Assembly: GCA_903911145.1 (NCBI GenBank)
Contig: CAIWCD010000024.1
Location: 186,001 to 250,000 of the forward strand
Reading direction: 5' to 3'
Length of the DNA: 64,000 bases
From: an uncultured delta proteobacterium
GTDB taxonomy: Bacteria > Myxococcota > Myxococcia > Myxococcales > 40CM-4-68-19
Shown here: piece by piece, positions 12,428-20,988 of the stretch
Position numbering within the stretch: position 1 is the first letter of the stretch
Layout of the letters: every line of letters begins with the position of its first letter
Notes under the pieces: model-generated
Told to the model about the DNA's origin: nothing
What the model saw: only the letters and a program-made list of their open reading frames with translations
Database searches by the model: none
Position numbers and translations under genes: made by a program

Positions 12428-13969
12428 ATGATTCGACTCACGCACCTCTCTGGAAGCCTGCAGGGCACGTCCTCGGATTCGCCCAAGGCGATCATTCGCA
12501 TCGGTCGCGGCGCGGACTGCGACGTGCGCTTCAACGCGCAGATGGACACCAAGGTCTCCACGCACCACGCCGAGATCCGCTTCGACGGCGACGCCTACCA
12601 GCTCGTCGATACGGGCTCATCGAATGGCACGCTCCACAACGGCAAGCGCATCAGCAAGCCTACGAAGCTGCGCAACGGTGACCGCATCACGTTCGGCGCG
12701 GGGGGCCCCGAGGCGACGTTCGCGATCGACAACTCGATGCACAACACGCCGATGCCGATGGCGCAGCCGCAGAGGCAGAGCGCGTACGGACAGGCTCCGC
12801 AGAGTGGCTCCTACGGCCAGCCGCTGCAGCAGCAGCCGTACGGCGGGACTCCGCAATATGGCGCGCCGCTGATGGCCGCGCAGCCCGACAAGGACGCCAA
12901 GAGTTTCGCGCAGGAGGCGCAACAGAAGATCGCGACTGCGCGCGCGATGAGCGGAGGCCAGCCATCGGGCCAGACCATGTTCATCATGGCCGACGCGCTC
13001 CAGAAGGTTCAGACGAGCACCACGCAGCGCGCCTCGAAGCGCTACGGGAAGATCATCGGCATCGTCGTGGTGGTCGCGCTCGTTGTCGCCGGCGGAATGG
13101 GCGCGGTGATTTGGGATCAGAAGCAGCAGCTCGAGAAGATCGTCAACAAGAAGACCAACGCCGACAAACAGATTCAGAAGATTCTCCTCCAGCAGCAGAT
13201 GGAAACCGATCCCGCGAAGCTCGAGCAGCTCGATCAGGAGCTCACGCTCTTGACGGGCAAGGCGCAGCAGGCGATCGGCGAGATGGATCAGAAGGACAAG
13301 GGCAAGGCGGCCGAGATGGCCGAGGGCGGCGACGAGCTCGACCACCAGATCCGCGCGATCCTCCGCAAGTTCGACGCGGACACCTACGCGGTTCCGCCGA
13401 TCTTCAAGGAGCGGCTCAAATTCTATCTCGACCAGATGGCGAAATCGCCGTCGACCAAGGCGGTCTGGGCGCGCAAGAAGCAGTACTGGCCGACCATCCA
13501 GAAGGAGTTTGCCGCTCTCGGAATGCCCGAGGAGATGGCCTACGTCGCGTGGCAGGAGTCGCACTTCGATCCCTTCGCGCAGAGTGGCGTGGGCGCGCGC
13601 GGGATGTGGCAGTTCATGGATTTCCAGGCGCGCAAGTACGGGCTGCACGTTGCGGAGAACTGGCGCAACGGCGGCGTCGACGAGCGCACCGACGCGGCGA
13701 AGGAGACGAAGATCGCCGCCAAGTATCTCGCCGATCTGCTCTCGGAGTTCGGCTCCGACTCCTTCATGCTTGCCATCGCCAGCTACAACAAGGGCGAGAA
13801 CGGCATGCGCGGCATTCTCCACAAAGTCGGCTTCCACAAAGAGCAGCGCGACTTCTGGCACCTCTATCGACTCAAGCTGCTCCCCGAGGAGACGCTCGAG
13901 TACGTCCCGCAGATTCTGGCGGCGGCGATCATCGGCAACAACCCGCAGAAGTACGGCCTCACGCCCTGA
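12428..13969 (+). CDS. FHA domain - transmembrane - lytic transglycosylase fusion
   Basis: The protein has 513 residues. An N-terminal FHA domain (about 20-90) shows IRIGRGADCDVRF, S-x-x-H and DTGSSNGTLHNGKR, the phosphothreonine-binding signature. A Gln/Pro/Tyr-rich linker precedes one membrane helix (about 208-228, IIGIVVVVALVVAGGMGAVI). A coiled-coil stalk follows, then an SLT lytic transglycosylase domain with catalytic Glu in YVAWQESHFDPFA, a GARGMWQFM motif and AIASYNKG. The expected topology is FHA in the cytoplasm and the muramidase-like domain in the periplasm. It starts 8 nt after DUF2997, so it is probably co-transcribed with the ATPase. It could open peptidoglycan locally in response to a phosphoprotein. 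Confidence 0.88.
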   Translation: MIRLTHLSGSLQGTSSDSPKAIIRIGRGADCDVRFNAQMDTKVSTHHAEIRFDGDAYQLVDTGSSNGTLHNGKRISKPTKLRNGDRITFGAGGPEATFAIDNSMHNTPMPMAQPQRQSAYGQAPQSGSYGQPLQQQPYGGTPQYGAPLMAAQPDKDAKSFAQEAQQKIATARAMSGGQPSGQTMFIMADALQKVQTSTTQRASKRYGKIIGIVVVVALVVAGGMGAVIWDQKQQLEKIVNKKTNADKQIQKILLQQQMETDPAKLEQLDQELTLLTGKAQQAIGEMDQKDKGKAAEMAEGGDELDHQIRAILRKFDADTYAVPPIFKERLKFYLDQMAKSPSTKAVWARKKQYWPTIQKEFAALGMPEEMAYVAWQESHFDPFAQSGVGARGMWQFMDFQARKYGLHVAENWRNGGVDERTDAAKETKIAAKYLADLLSEFGSDSFMLAIASYNKGENGMRGILHKVGFHKEQRDFWHLYRLKLLPEETLEYVPQILAAAIIGNNPQKYGLTP

Positions 13970-14034
13970 AGTTGGTATAAGGCACGGCCTCCGAAAAATC
14001 TTCGATGCAAAATCTTCGAAAGGACATCTCGATC

Positions 14035-15411
14035 ATGTCTGCAAAGTTCTCTCGTGCGGCACTCGTTCTCTCGGCCGCGTCACTCCTCGCTGGCTGCCAC
14101 GCGCGCTGGTTTCCGCTCGCAACTCCCCCGACGATCCACTTCCGCGATACGGCCGCTGATGCAGTGCTGGGCAAGACGGCCGACGGAACGCTCTCGGACG
14201 ACGGCGCGGGATACGGCGGGGCGTTCAAGTACACGATCCCGGCGGCCGGCTCGCTCGTGCTGACTGCGAAGCCGTCGCTCGGCTCGGTTGCGCTCGACAT
14301 CAACGTCTTCACCGACGGCAACGTGCCGTTCGCGACGACGAAGGATCAGGCCGACAAGAAGCTCACCGTGCAGGATCTGCAGGCGGGCGATCTCTACGTC
14401 GTCGTGACCGAGAGCTGGAAGGACGCGGTGAGCCTGCGCTTCAAGCTCAACACCGTCTTCAAGCCCGTCGAGCCGGACGGCGCGAACGGCGCGTACAAGA
14501 CCCAGGCGGGGGCGCGCGATCTGCCGGCCGACAAGGGCATGGTCAGCGACACCGTCGACTACTCGGCGATGCGCCGCACGAACTATTGGAAGGTCACGCT
14601 CGATGGCGGTGGCGGGCTCGCGATCAAGTTCACCAAGGAAGACACCGCGCACCTCTCGGCTGAGTTCCAGTCGCCGTCGGGCGCGCCGGAGAAGATCGAT
14701 CCCGCGGTCGGTCTGAAGAAGGAAGATCTCGCGGCGGGCGATTACTACATCAAGGTCACCGCAGACGACGCGGGCGACGCGGGCAAGTACACGCTCACCA
14801 CGGGATTCAAGACTGGCGACGTCTGCAAGAACGGCGGACCTGCCTGCACGGTCGATGGCGCCGAGGATCTCAAGGTGCCGTCGGACAGCAAGACGGGCGA
14901 GGTCGATTTCTCGAAGGCGAAGGCGGCCCACTTCTACAAGGTGACGCTCAAGGAGAAGGGCAAGCTGCTCATCAACTTCAAGGCGACGCAGCCGCGCACC
15001 TCGCATGTCGCGGGATACTTGATGAAGGCCTCCGATGATGAGGGAGAGAAGATCTCGGGCAGCACGTTCCAGCGCACGCTCGATGCGGGCGAGTACTTCA
15101 TCCGCGTGGTCGCGCCAGATGCGGGCGACGCGGCGAAGTACGCACTCGGGACGATCTTCCAGCCCGACAACTTCATCGGCGCGGATGTCGTCGAAGTGGG
15201 CAAGCCGTGCATGCTCACGGTCAACGCGGGCACCAACCAGAATGTGCGCGCGGGCGCATCCGTCACGATCGTCGGCACGAACAACGTGCCGGTCGACAGC
15301 GGCGTGATCGACCAGGCCTTCCCGAATCTCTCGAAGGTGCGTCCGTTCAACGCGCGCACCTGCAACGCGCTGCCCTCGAGCGGCGCGAAGGTGCAGATCG
15401 CCGCGCAGTAG
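14035..15411 (+). CDS. Repeat lipoprotein with PPC-like domains
   Basis: The protein has 458 residues from ATG 14035. I prefer this start to ATG 14005 because GAAAGGA lies 10 nt upstream and the signal peptide begins here. The lipobox is LLAGC, so a lipidated Cys near residue 21 is expected. The mature part holds three related beta-sandwich units of about 110-130 residues (DLQAGDLYVVVTES, DLAAGDYYIKVTADDAGDAG, LDAGEYFIRVVAPDAGDA), resembling bacterial pre-peptidase C-terminal (PPC) domains. A short C-terminal beta region follows. It is likely an outer-membrane-anchored structural or adhesion protein; no enzyme motif is seen. Confidence 0.8.
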   Translation: MSAKFSRAALVLSAASLLAGCHARWFPLATPPTIHFRDTAADAVLGKTADGTLSDDGAGYGGAFKYTIPAAGSLVLTAKPSLGSVALDINVFTDGNVPFATTKDQADKKLTVQDLQAGDLYVVVTESWKDAVSLRFKLNTVFKPVEPDGANGAYKTQAGARDLPADKGMVSDTVDYSAMRRTNYWKVTLDGGGGLAIKFTKEDTAHLSAEFQSPSGAPEKIDPAVGLKKEDLAAGDYYIKVTADDAGDAGKYTLTTGFKTGDVCKNGGPACTVDGAEDLKVPSDSKTGEVDFSKAKAAHFYKVTLKEKGKLLINFKATQPRTSHVAGYLMKASDDEGEKISGSTFQRTLDAGEYFIRVVAPDAGDAAKYALGTIFQPDNFIGADVVEVGKPCMLTVNAGTNQNVRAGASVTIVGTNNVPVDSGVIDQAFPNLSKVRPFNARTCNALPSSGAKVQIAAQ

Positions 15412-15454
15412 TCGCGCAGTCGCATCGAGCAGAGAAGGGCAGGGCAGTGACGGC

Positions 15455-15486
15455 AGGGCGACTTCGGCGGGTGCCGAGGTCGCCCT
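15455..15486 (+). terminator. Strong stem-loop after the lipoprotein gene
   Basis: AGGGCGACTTCGGC pairs with GCCGAGGTCGCCCT across a 4-nt loop (GGGT): 14 bp with one G-T wobble. It lies 44 nt after the stop codon. There is no T-run, so it may be a Rho-assisted or processing hairpin rather than a classical intrinsic terminator. Confidence 0.5.
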
Positions 15487-15532
15487 CGCCGCTTCGTGGA
15501 CAGTCAGAGAACCCAACGGGAGCACGAACGCC

Positions 15533-16372
15533 GTGGACAGCTATCGCATCCAGAGCTGGAGCGGTCGGCTCGGGAACAATCTCCTCCAGATTTCCAACGC
15601 GCTTTCGCTCGCGCAGCGCGACCGCGGCGAGTTCGTGCTCGATCTGCCGCATCCACTCCTCGAGCCGTTCGTGGTGCGCTTCTGCGAAGCTGGCGATGCG
15701 CCCGTGCGGATTCGTCGTGGAACCTGGTTCTACGGCGTGCGCGTGCCGGCCGCAGAGCGACGCCAGTTGCTCGCTGCGCACGTGCGCCCGCATCTGCGCC
15801 TCGACCAGGGCAGGCCGCCACTCCCGGACGCGACCCTCGTGATTCACCTGCGCGGTGGAGACATTTTCGCACCCGGGCCGAACGCCAAGTATGTGCAGCC
15901 GCCTCTCGAGTTCTATCGGCAGGTCATCGAAGAGAACCCGTTTGACGAAATTCTACTCGTCGCTGAATCGTCTCGGATGAACCCGTGCGCGGCGGCGCTG
16001 CAGGCTGCCTATCCCACGCGCTGTCGCATCCAGACAGGCGCGTTGGCTGACGACGTGGTGACCATTCTTCGTGCGCGCCACTTGTGCTGCAACTCGGTGG
16101 GGACGTTCGGAGGCGCGCTGGCGCTGCTCTCCGTCCCGCTGCGCGCGCTGCACATGCCCGTCTATTCGATCCCCGAGAGCCCGGCCCCTCTGTTGGTGCA
16201 GAGCAACGATTACATCGACGGGTTCGACTGGTTTGGCGCCACGCTGCCGGGCATCGACGTGGCGCTCTATCTGGTGAGCGATTACGTGCTGCCCGGCAAC
16301 TGGACCGCCGATGCGGCGCAGCGCGAATCTATGCTCACGCTTCCGCGAGATCGAATTCGAAGGGTCAAGTAG
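15533..16372 (+). CDS. Glycosyltransferase family 11-like (alpha-1,2-fucosyltransferase-type) protein
   Basis: The protein has 279 residues and starts at GTG 15533. The N-terminus SWSGRLGNNLLQISNALSLA matches the G-x-L-G-N-x-x-x-Q motif at the start of GT11-type enzymes. VIHLRGGDIF corresponds to the HxRxGD donor-binding motif, and a late C-N-S-V-G-T-F-G-G-A segment fits the conserved S/T-G/F region. These enzymes move a sugar, usually fucose from GDP-fucose, to a glycan. The true donor and acceptor are unknown. It has no membrane helix and stands alone, with no sugar cluster around it. Confidence 0.7.
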   Translation: MDSYRIQSWSGRLGNNLLQISNALSLAQRDRGEFVLDLPHPLLEPFVVRFCEAGDAPVRIRRGTWFYGVRVPAAERRQLLAAHVRPHLRLDQGRPPLPDATLVIHLRGGDIFAPGPNAKYVQPPLEFYRQVIEENPFDEILLVAESSRMNPCAAALQAAYPTRCRIQTGALADDVVTILRARHLCCNSVGTFGGALALLSVPLRALHMPVYSIPESPAPLLVQSNDYIDGFDWFGATLPGIDVALYLVSDYVLPGNWTADAAQRESMLTLPRDRIRRVK

Positions 16373-16456
16373 CCGAGTCGCACTCTTCGCCGAGGTTTCG
16401 CAGCGACAGCGCAGTGATCCTCGCGGCGGCAGCGACGACCAAGCTGATCGGCAACG

Positions 16457-17065
16457 CTACGGCTTCGCTGGTGTCGCCGTCGCTGCGCCAGTGGTTGCTG
16501 CAGCTGCGCCGGGCACCGCCGGTTGCGCGTTTGCCTCGAGCGTCGCCGCGAGATCCGCTTCGATCACCGTCTCGAGGTCCGCGCCCTCTTCGCGATAGAT
16601 CGCGCGCACGCGGCCCTTCGCGTCGATGAGGAACGTGCGCGGCATCGCAAGCTTCCCGTTTTCCTGAAGCCCGTAGCTCTTGGCGATGCCCTCGAACTTG
16701 TCGAGCACGGCCGGACCCTCCATGCCGTGCTTGCTCGCGAAGCCCTGCGCCGCGGCCTGATCCGACTCGACGTCGATGAGCACCAGCCTCATCTGCGGAT
16801 TCTTCTTCTGCAGCGCGACCATCCGCGGCAGCCCGAGATTGCAGGGCGCGCAGTAGCTCGCGCCGAACGTCACCAGCAGCGGCGCGGGCGCTGGCGTCTT
16901 GAGGATCTTGTCAAACGTCAGCACCGACTTGCCTGCCAGATCCCAGCCGCCGAACGACGGGGCGACGCCACCGATGTGAATCTGTCCGCTCTCCTGCAGC
17001 TTGATCGTCTGCGCTGTGGCGGTGGAGAGAAGCAGGAAGGCCGCGCCCATCTTCATCGAGATCAT
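16457..17065 (-). CDS. TlpA/thioredoxin-like exported protein
   Basis: The protein has 202 residues from ATG 17065, preceded on this strand by TGGAGAG at good spacing. A short N-terminal hydrophobic stretch (MGAAFLLLSTATA) should export it. The thioredoxin fold has a CAPC active site (residues 72-75) in FGASYCAPCNLGLP, followed by LVLIDVE and MPRTFLIDAKGRV, typical of TlpA/ResA reductases. An Ala/Pro/Thr tail ends the protein. It likely reduces or isomerises disulfides in the periplasm; the client is unknown. Confidence 0.85.
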   Translation of the reverse strand: MISMKMGAAFLLLSTATAQTIKLQESGQIHIGGVAPSFGGWDLAGKSVLTFDKILKTPAPAPLLVTFGASYCAPCNLGLPRMVALQKKNPQMRLVLIDVESDQAAAQGFASKHGMEGPAVLDKFEGIAKSYGLQENGKLAMPRTFLIDAKGRVRAIYREEGADLETVIEADLAATLEANAQPAVPGAAAATTGAATATPAKP

Positions 17066-17130
17066 CGAACTCTCCAGATCGTTGCTATGCCAATCAATAT
17101 GCTTTGTACTCAAAGCAATCGTGCAGCCCG

Positions 17131-18213
17131 CTAACAGCCACTCGCAGCGGAGCAGTCGACCACCTGTGCACCGCGCAAAGCCGCGCCCACTGCGGACTCG
17201 ACGACCTCGGCGTTGACGTGCTTCCATGCCGCCGTACGCGCCCGCTCGCGTTCGCTCGGATGAATCCCGCGCATCTGCTGCGTGCGGCCCTCGCCTTCGC
17301 CGCCACCGAGGCAGCCGCGCGCGTGCAGGCGCACGGCCACTTCGCACTTTTCGCCGAGCGAACCTTCGCTGCACGTCTCCTCGGGCGAGACCACCAGCTC
17401 TGTCGCATCGGCCGCGTGATCCGTCACCTGCGCGCAGGTCTGGTTCTCCGCGACGCGCAGCCCGAGCTTTCGCACCGCCGCGACCGTGAGCTGGAGCAGC
17501 TCCGGCGCGGGCGCGCCTTCGATGCGCACCTCGACGACGCGGTAGGCCTCCGACTGCGCGGCCGCCTTGAGCAGCGCATCTCGCGTCGCAAAATATTGCC
17601 GCTCATCCTCGGACGGGTGCCCGAGCAACGCGCGCCGCACGATGAATGTCGCCTCCAGCGCGGGTCGCAGCTTCATCGCGTGGCCCTTGGCGGTCGCGAA
17701 CTCGCCGGGCTTGCCGTGATCGGCCGCCTGCTGCGCGGTCTCGCTGTACTGCGTGAACGTCACCAGATCGGCCTTCTGCGCGCGCGAGTACTCTGCGTCC
17801 GCCTTCGCCCGCTCGAGCACCGCACGTGCGTAGTAGGTCCCGCTCACCTCGGCGTGATCGCTGATGGCGATCAGATCGGCCCGCTCGAAGCGCGTGCGTT
17901 GCTTCACCTCGACCGACGCGCTCTGCGACTCCTTGTTGCCGCTCTCCTGCAGGAACGAACTCGTCTCCGCCGTCAGCTCCGCGGAGATGTCGGCCGCAAG
18001 CTTCGCGCGTGCCTGCAGCTCGGCATCGCCTTCCGACTGCGTCGAGCTGGCCACCTCGACGATGAATCGCGAGCGCGGATATTTCGGATCGTCCGTGGTG
18101 CTCGTCACGTACGACGGCAGCGGCCTGGGCCCCGCGCATCCGCTCGTCACCAACAGCGAGCCAGCGACAATCGCGAACGCGCTGCGGCCAAAAGTCGTGA
18201 GCGCCGCGCGCAT
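17131..18213 (-). CDS. LPP20-like lipoprotein
   Basis: The protein has 360 residues from ATG 18213, which overlaps the stop of the FHA coiled-coil gene (ATGA). The signal peptide ends in the lipobox VTSGC. The body (FIVEVASSTQSEGDAELQAR, LAADISAELTAE) is the helical/beta pattern of LPP20/LpoB-like periplasmic lipoproteins that begin by ordering alanine- and charge-rich helices after a Y-x-V-x-x-G-x-G-like strand. The C-terminal third has eight or so cysteines and ends in Cys, so disulfides are likely. The periplasmic thioredoxin-like gene sits directly downstream on the same strand. Confidence 0.75.
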   Translation of the reverse strand: MRAALTTFGRSAFAIVAGSLLVTSGCAGPRPLPSYVTSTTDDPKYPRSRFIVEVASSTQSEGDAELQARAKLAADISAELTAETSSFLQESGNKESQSASVEVKQRTRFERADLIAISDHAEVSGTYYARAVLERAKADAEYSRAQKADLVTFTQYSETAQQAADHGKPGEFATAKGHAMKLRPALEATFIVRRALLGHPSEDERQYFATRDALLKAAAQSEAYRVVEVRIEGAPAPELLQLTVAAVRKLGLRVAENQTCAQVTDHAADATELVVSPEETCSEGSLGEKCEVAVRLHARGCLGGGEGEGRTQQMRGIHPSERERARTAAWKHVNAEVVESAVGAALRGAQVVDCSAASGC

Positions 18214-20696
18214 CAGATCTTCGCCTTGAGCGTGACGCGCAGCTGCGCGCCATCGTCCTCTTCGCTCACCTCGACCTTGCCGCCGCAGCGATCGACAGCG
18301 AATCCGCGCACGAGCCGCGACTGCGCATCCGGCGGCTCCTTGTAGCGGTCGCGCATCTTCTCGTTCATGCACGAGACGTAGATCGTCACGGTGAGTCCGT
18401 CGGTGTCGATGCGCACGCTCGGGTGCTTGCCCTCTTCGGCATTCAGCTTCGCCTCGCTCAGCAGCGCGAACGCGAAGAGCACCGCCTCGTCCTTCGTCGC
18501 CTCGATCGCCGGCAGCACCGCCTCGATCTTCAGCGGGATGTCGACGTTCGCGTCAGTCGCGTGCATCAGCCCCTGCGCCTTCGCGAAGGCAGACTCCACC
18601 TCGACGCCCGCGCCCTCTTCCTTCTTGAACGCCTCGGAGTAGTCGAGCAGCAGCTTCTTCGCCTTGATGATGCTCTCGGAGTTCTCCTCGGAGATGCCTT
18701 GCATGTTCTTCACGATCACGTCCGGCTGCGTCTGGTCGATCAGCTCGACGAGCATCTGCTGCTGCTCCGACTCGAGCCGCGTGTAGTCGACGCGGCGGAT
18801 CGCATTCGCGAGCAGTCCGCAATCCTCGACGTAGCCCTTCATCAGCTCGGAGTTGCGCCGCAGGAGCGAGACGGAGTTGTTCACCTGCTCCATCATCTGC
18901 GAGACCATCGACTGGTGGATGTCGCCGCGCGCGGTGGCGAGCTTGAGCTGGCTCTCATCGACCGCACCCTCGTGGCCGCCGCCCTTCGCTGCCAGATCCT
19001 TCGCGGCCGCCAGCTCGCTCTTGAGCTTCGCGAGCTGCTTGCGCAGATCGGCGATCTCGTCCTGCGCCGATTTGTAACGAGCCTCCCAATCGCTCGAGAG
19101 CTGTGAGCCGGCCGCAGATGTGCGCTGCTCTCCCTCGAGATTGTCGACCTTCGCCTTCAGATCATCGCGCTCGCGGATGATGTCGTCGTACGTCCCGCGG
19201 ATCTTCGAGAGCTGCGCCTCGAGCTCTCCAGCGCGATCGATCGCGTCCTTCTCGCCGCTCGCGCGCGCGTCGCGATCTGCCTTGAGCATCGCAAGCTGCT
19301 TCTCGTGCGAATCGCGATCGCCGGTGTTGCGCAGAAGCTCCGAGAGCTGCCCCTCGAGCTTCGCCCGCGCATCCATCGCGTCGGTCATCGCCGTCTCGGC
19401 CTCTTCGAGCTGCCGACGCAGATCCTTGGTCGCGCCCTCGGACTGGTGCGCCTTGCCTTGCAGCGCACTCATCTCGTCCTTCGTCTTGGCGACCTCGGCC
19501 TCGAGCTTGTTGATCGAGTCCTGCATCTGCTTGGTGGCCTTCATCTGCTGCTCGACCGCCGCCGCGGCCTCCTCGCCGCCGCCGAGCTTGGCGATGATCG
19601 CGCGCGATTTTGCGATGTCCTGCACCAGATCGCCGCGCTCTTTTCCGAGCTGCGCGAGCTGCAGATTCTTCTGCTTCACCTTGTCGTTGAGCTCCTTCTC
19701 CTTGCCGGCCGCGGCGTTCGCGCCCTCGCGCAGAACCTTCAGCTCCTCCTGCAGCGCACTGTTCTTCTCATCGCGCGACTTGATCTCGCTCTGCACCTCA
19801 TCTTCGCGCTCGGAGAGCATCTTGATGAGGTCGTCCTTTTCCTTGAGCTGGCGCGCGACGGTGTCGCTCTCGGCTCCGCGGATGGCGATGCGGTGCTCCA
19901 TCTCCTTGATCTGCCGATGCAGCGTCTCGGTCTCGCGCCGCCGATCGGCCTCGATCGCCGCTTCCATGCGCTTTCGTTCGCGCTCGAGTTCGGCCGGCGA
20001 GTAGTAGGTCTCCTTCTCGTCGAGCTCCTTCTGGATGCGCTTCATCTCCTCGTCGCGCTGCTTGAGGAGCGTGCGCAGCTTCTCCGCATCGCTGCGTGCA
20101 CCGGCAGCCGCTTCGTGCGCGGCCTGCTCCTGCACCTGCTTCATCTGCGCCTTGAGCTTGCGGTTCTCCTCTTCGAAGAACGACAGCTTGTTCTTCACCG
20201 TGACGAGCTCGGCCTCGTCCGCGGTGCGCACTTCGGCGCGCAGCGCAGGACCCGAGGGCCGGCGCGGCTCGGGAGCTTCCGCCGCAGGAGAGACCGCACG
20301 CGGAGGAAGTCCTCCACCGACGCGCGCCGAGCCGGTGATCGGACGCTGGGGCATCGCACCCCGTCCTGGCTGCGAGGCAGGGACGCGGGCCACGGGCTTG
20401 GGCTTGGGCGCGTCGCCGACGAATCGGGCCTTGGTCATCCCGAACGTGATCTCGTCGCCGTCGTTGAGCGACTCGCGATCGATGTCCTTGTCGTTGACGA
20501 ACGTGCCGTTCGTCGAGCCGAGGTCCATCAGGTGCCAGGCACCGTCTTCGCTCCAGATCTTGGCGTGCTTCGACGAGACACCCTGATCGCCGATCTTGAT
20601 TGCGCAGCTCGAGGCGCGGCCGATGAACGACTCGTCCGGCGGGAGATCGAATTCCTGTCCTTCGAGCGAGCCAGTCAGAATGCGCAGCAACGCCAT
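18213..20696 (-). CDS. FHA domain - long coiled coil - degenerate HATPase-like protein
   Basis: The protein has 827 residues from ATG 20696, preceded by GGGGAC; the in-frame extension upstream lacks a ribosome site. FHA domain at 1-95: SFIGRASSCAIKIG, SSKHAKI, DLGSTNGTFVNDK. A Pro-rich linker is followed by some 420 residues of heptad-rich coiled coil (about 150-570). The last 220 residues end in GLTVTIYVSC and a G-F-A-V-D-R-C-G-G-K-V-E-V segment, which resembles the C-terminal half of a GHKL ATPase, but the N-box and a clear G1 box are missing. It is probably a cytoplasmic signalling scaffold. It is coupled to the downstream lipoprotein. Confidence 0.82.
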   Translation of the reverse strand: MALLRILTGSLEGQEFDLPPDESFIGRASSCAIKIGDQGVSSKHAKIWSEDGAWHLMDLGSTNGTFVNDKDIDRESLNDGDEITFGMTKARFVGDAPKPKPVARVPASQPGRGAMPQRPITGSARVGGGLPPRAVSPAAEAPEPRRPSGPALRAEVRTADEAELVTVKNKLSFFEEENRKLKAQMKQVQEQAAHEAAAGARSDAEKLRTLLKQRDEEMKRIQKELDEKETYYSPAELERERKRMEAAIEADRRRETETLHRQIKEMEHRIAIRGAESDTVARQLKEKDDLIKMLSEREDEVQSEIKSRDEKNSALQEELKVLREGANAAAGKEKELNDKVKQKNLQLAQLGKERGDLVQDIAKSRAIIAKLGGGEEAAAAVEQQMKATKQMQDSINKLEAEVAKTKDEMSALQGKAHQSEGATKDLRRQLEEAETAMTDAMDARAKLEGQLSELLRNTGDRDSHEKQLAMLKADRDARASGEKDAIDRAGELEAQLSKIRGTYDDIIRERDDLKAKVDNLEGEQRTSAAGSQLSSDWEARYKSAQDEIADLRKQLAKLKSELAAAKDLAAKGGGHEGAVDESQLKLATARGDIHQSMVSQMMEQVNNSVSLLRRNSELMKGYVEDCGLLANAIRRVDYTRLESEQQQMLVELIDQTQPDVIVKNMQGISEENSESIIKAKKLLLDYSEAFKKEEGAGVEVESAFAKAQGLMHATDANVDIPLKIEAVLPAIEATKDEAVLFAFALLSEAKLNAEEGKHPSVRIDTDGLTVTIYVSCMNEKMRDRYKEPPDAQSRLVRGFAVDRCGGKVEVSEEDDGAQLRVTLKAKI

Positions 20697-20780
20697 CGTC
20701 GTCCCCGGTGTTGAGAGCTGGGCTTCAAGAAGGGCGCGGCGAACCAGCCATGCGACGCGCGCTCTTTGCGAGGGGCGGAA

Positions 20781-20808
20781 ATTAGCCAGCCGGGTGGCCA
20801 CACGTCAA
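20781..20808 (-). promoter_or_regulatory. Candidate promoter for the FHA coiled-coil/lipoprotein operon
   Basis: Reading the minus strand, TTGACG (20808-20803, 5/6) is followed after 16 nt by GCTAAT (20786-20781, 4/6). This leaves a leader of about 80 nt to ATG 20696. It occupies the 292-nt divergent region shared with the kinase gene. Confidence 0.45.
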
Positions 20809-20901
20809 TCGCCAACCACCCGTCGCGTGATTGGACAAACCCGATGTCCCTTCAAACCGTTCCGCTCGACCGCGCACCTGCACGCCGCACGTTCACATCG
20901 C

Positions 20902-20931
20902 TTGACCCTCCTTGCTCACGCACGGTAGTTT
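20902..20931 (+). promoter_or_regulatory. Candidate promoter for the Ser/Thr kinase gene
   Basis: TTGACC (20902-20907) precedes TAGTTT (20926-20931) with an 18-nt spacer; the -10 match is weak. The kinase ATG lies about 58 nt further on. Together with the minus-strand candidate, this gives two diverging promoters in one 292-nt gap. Confidence 0.35.
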
Positions 20932-20988
20932 CCGGCGTTCGTGTGCCAGCGGCCTGGCCAGACATCAAAGCGATAGGCGGATCGGTAC

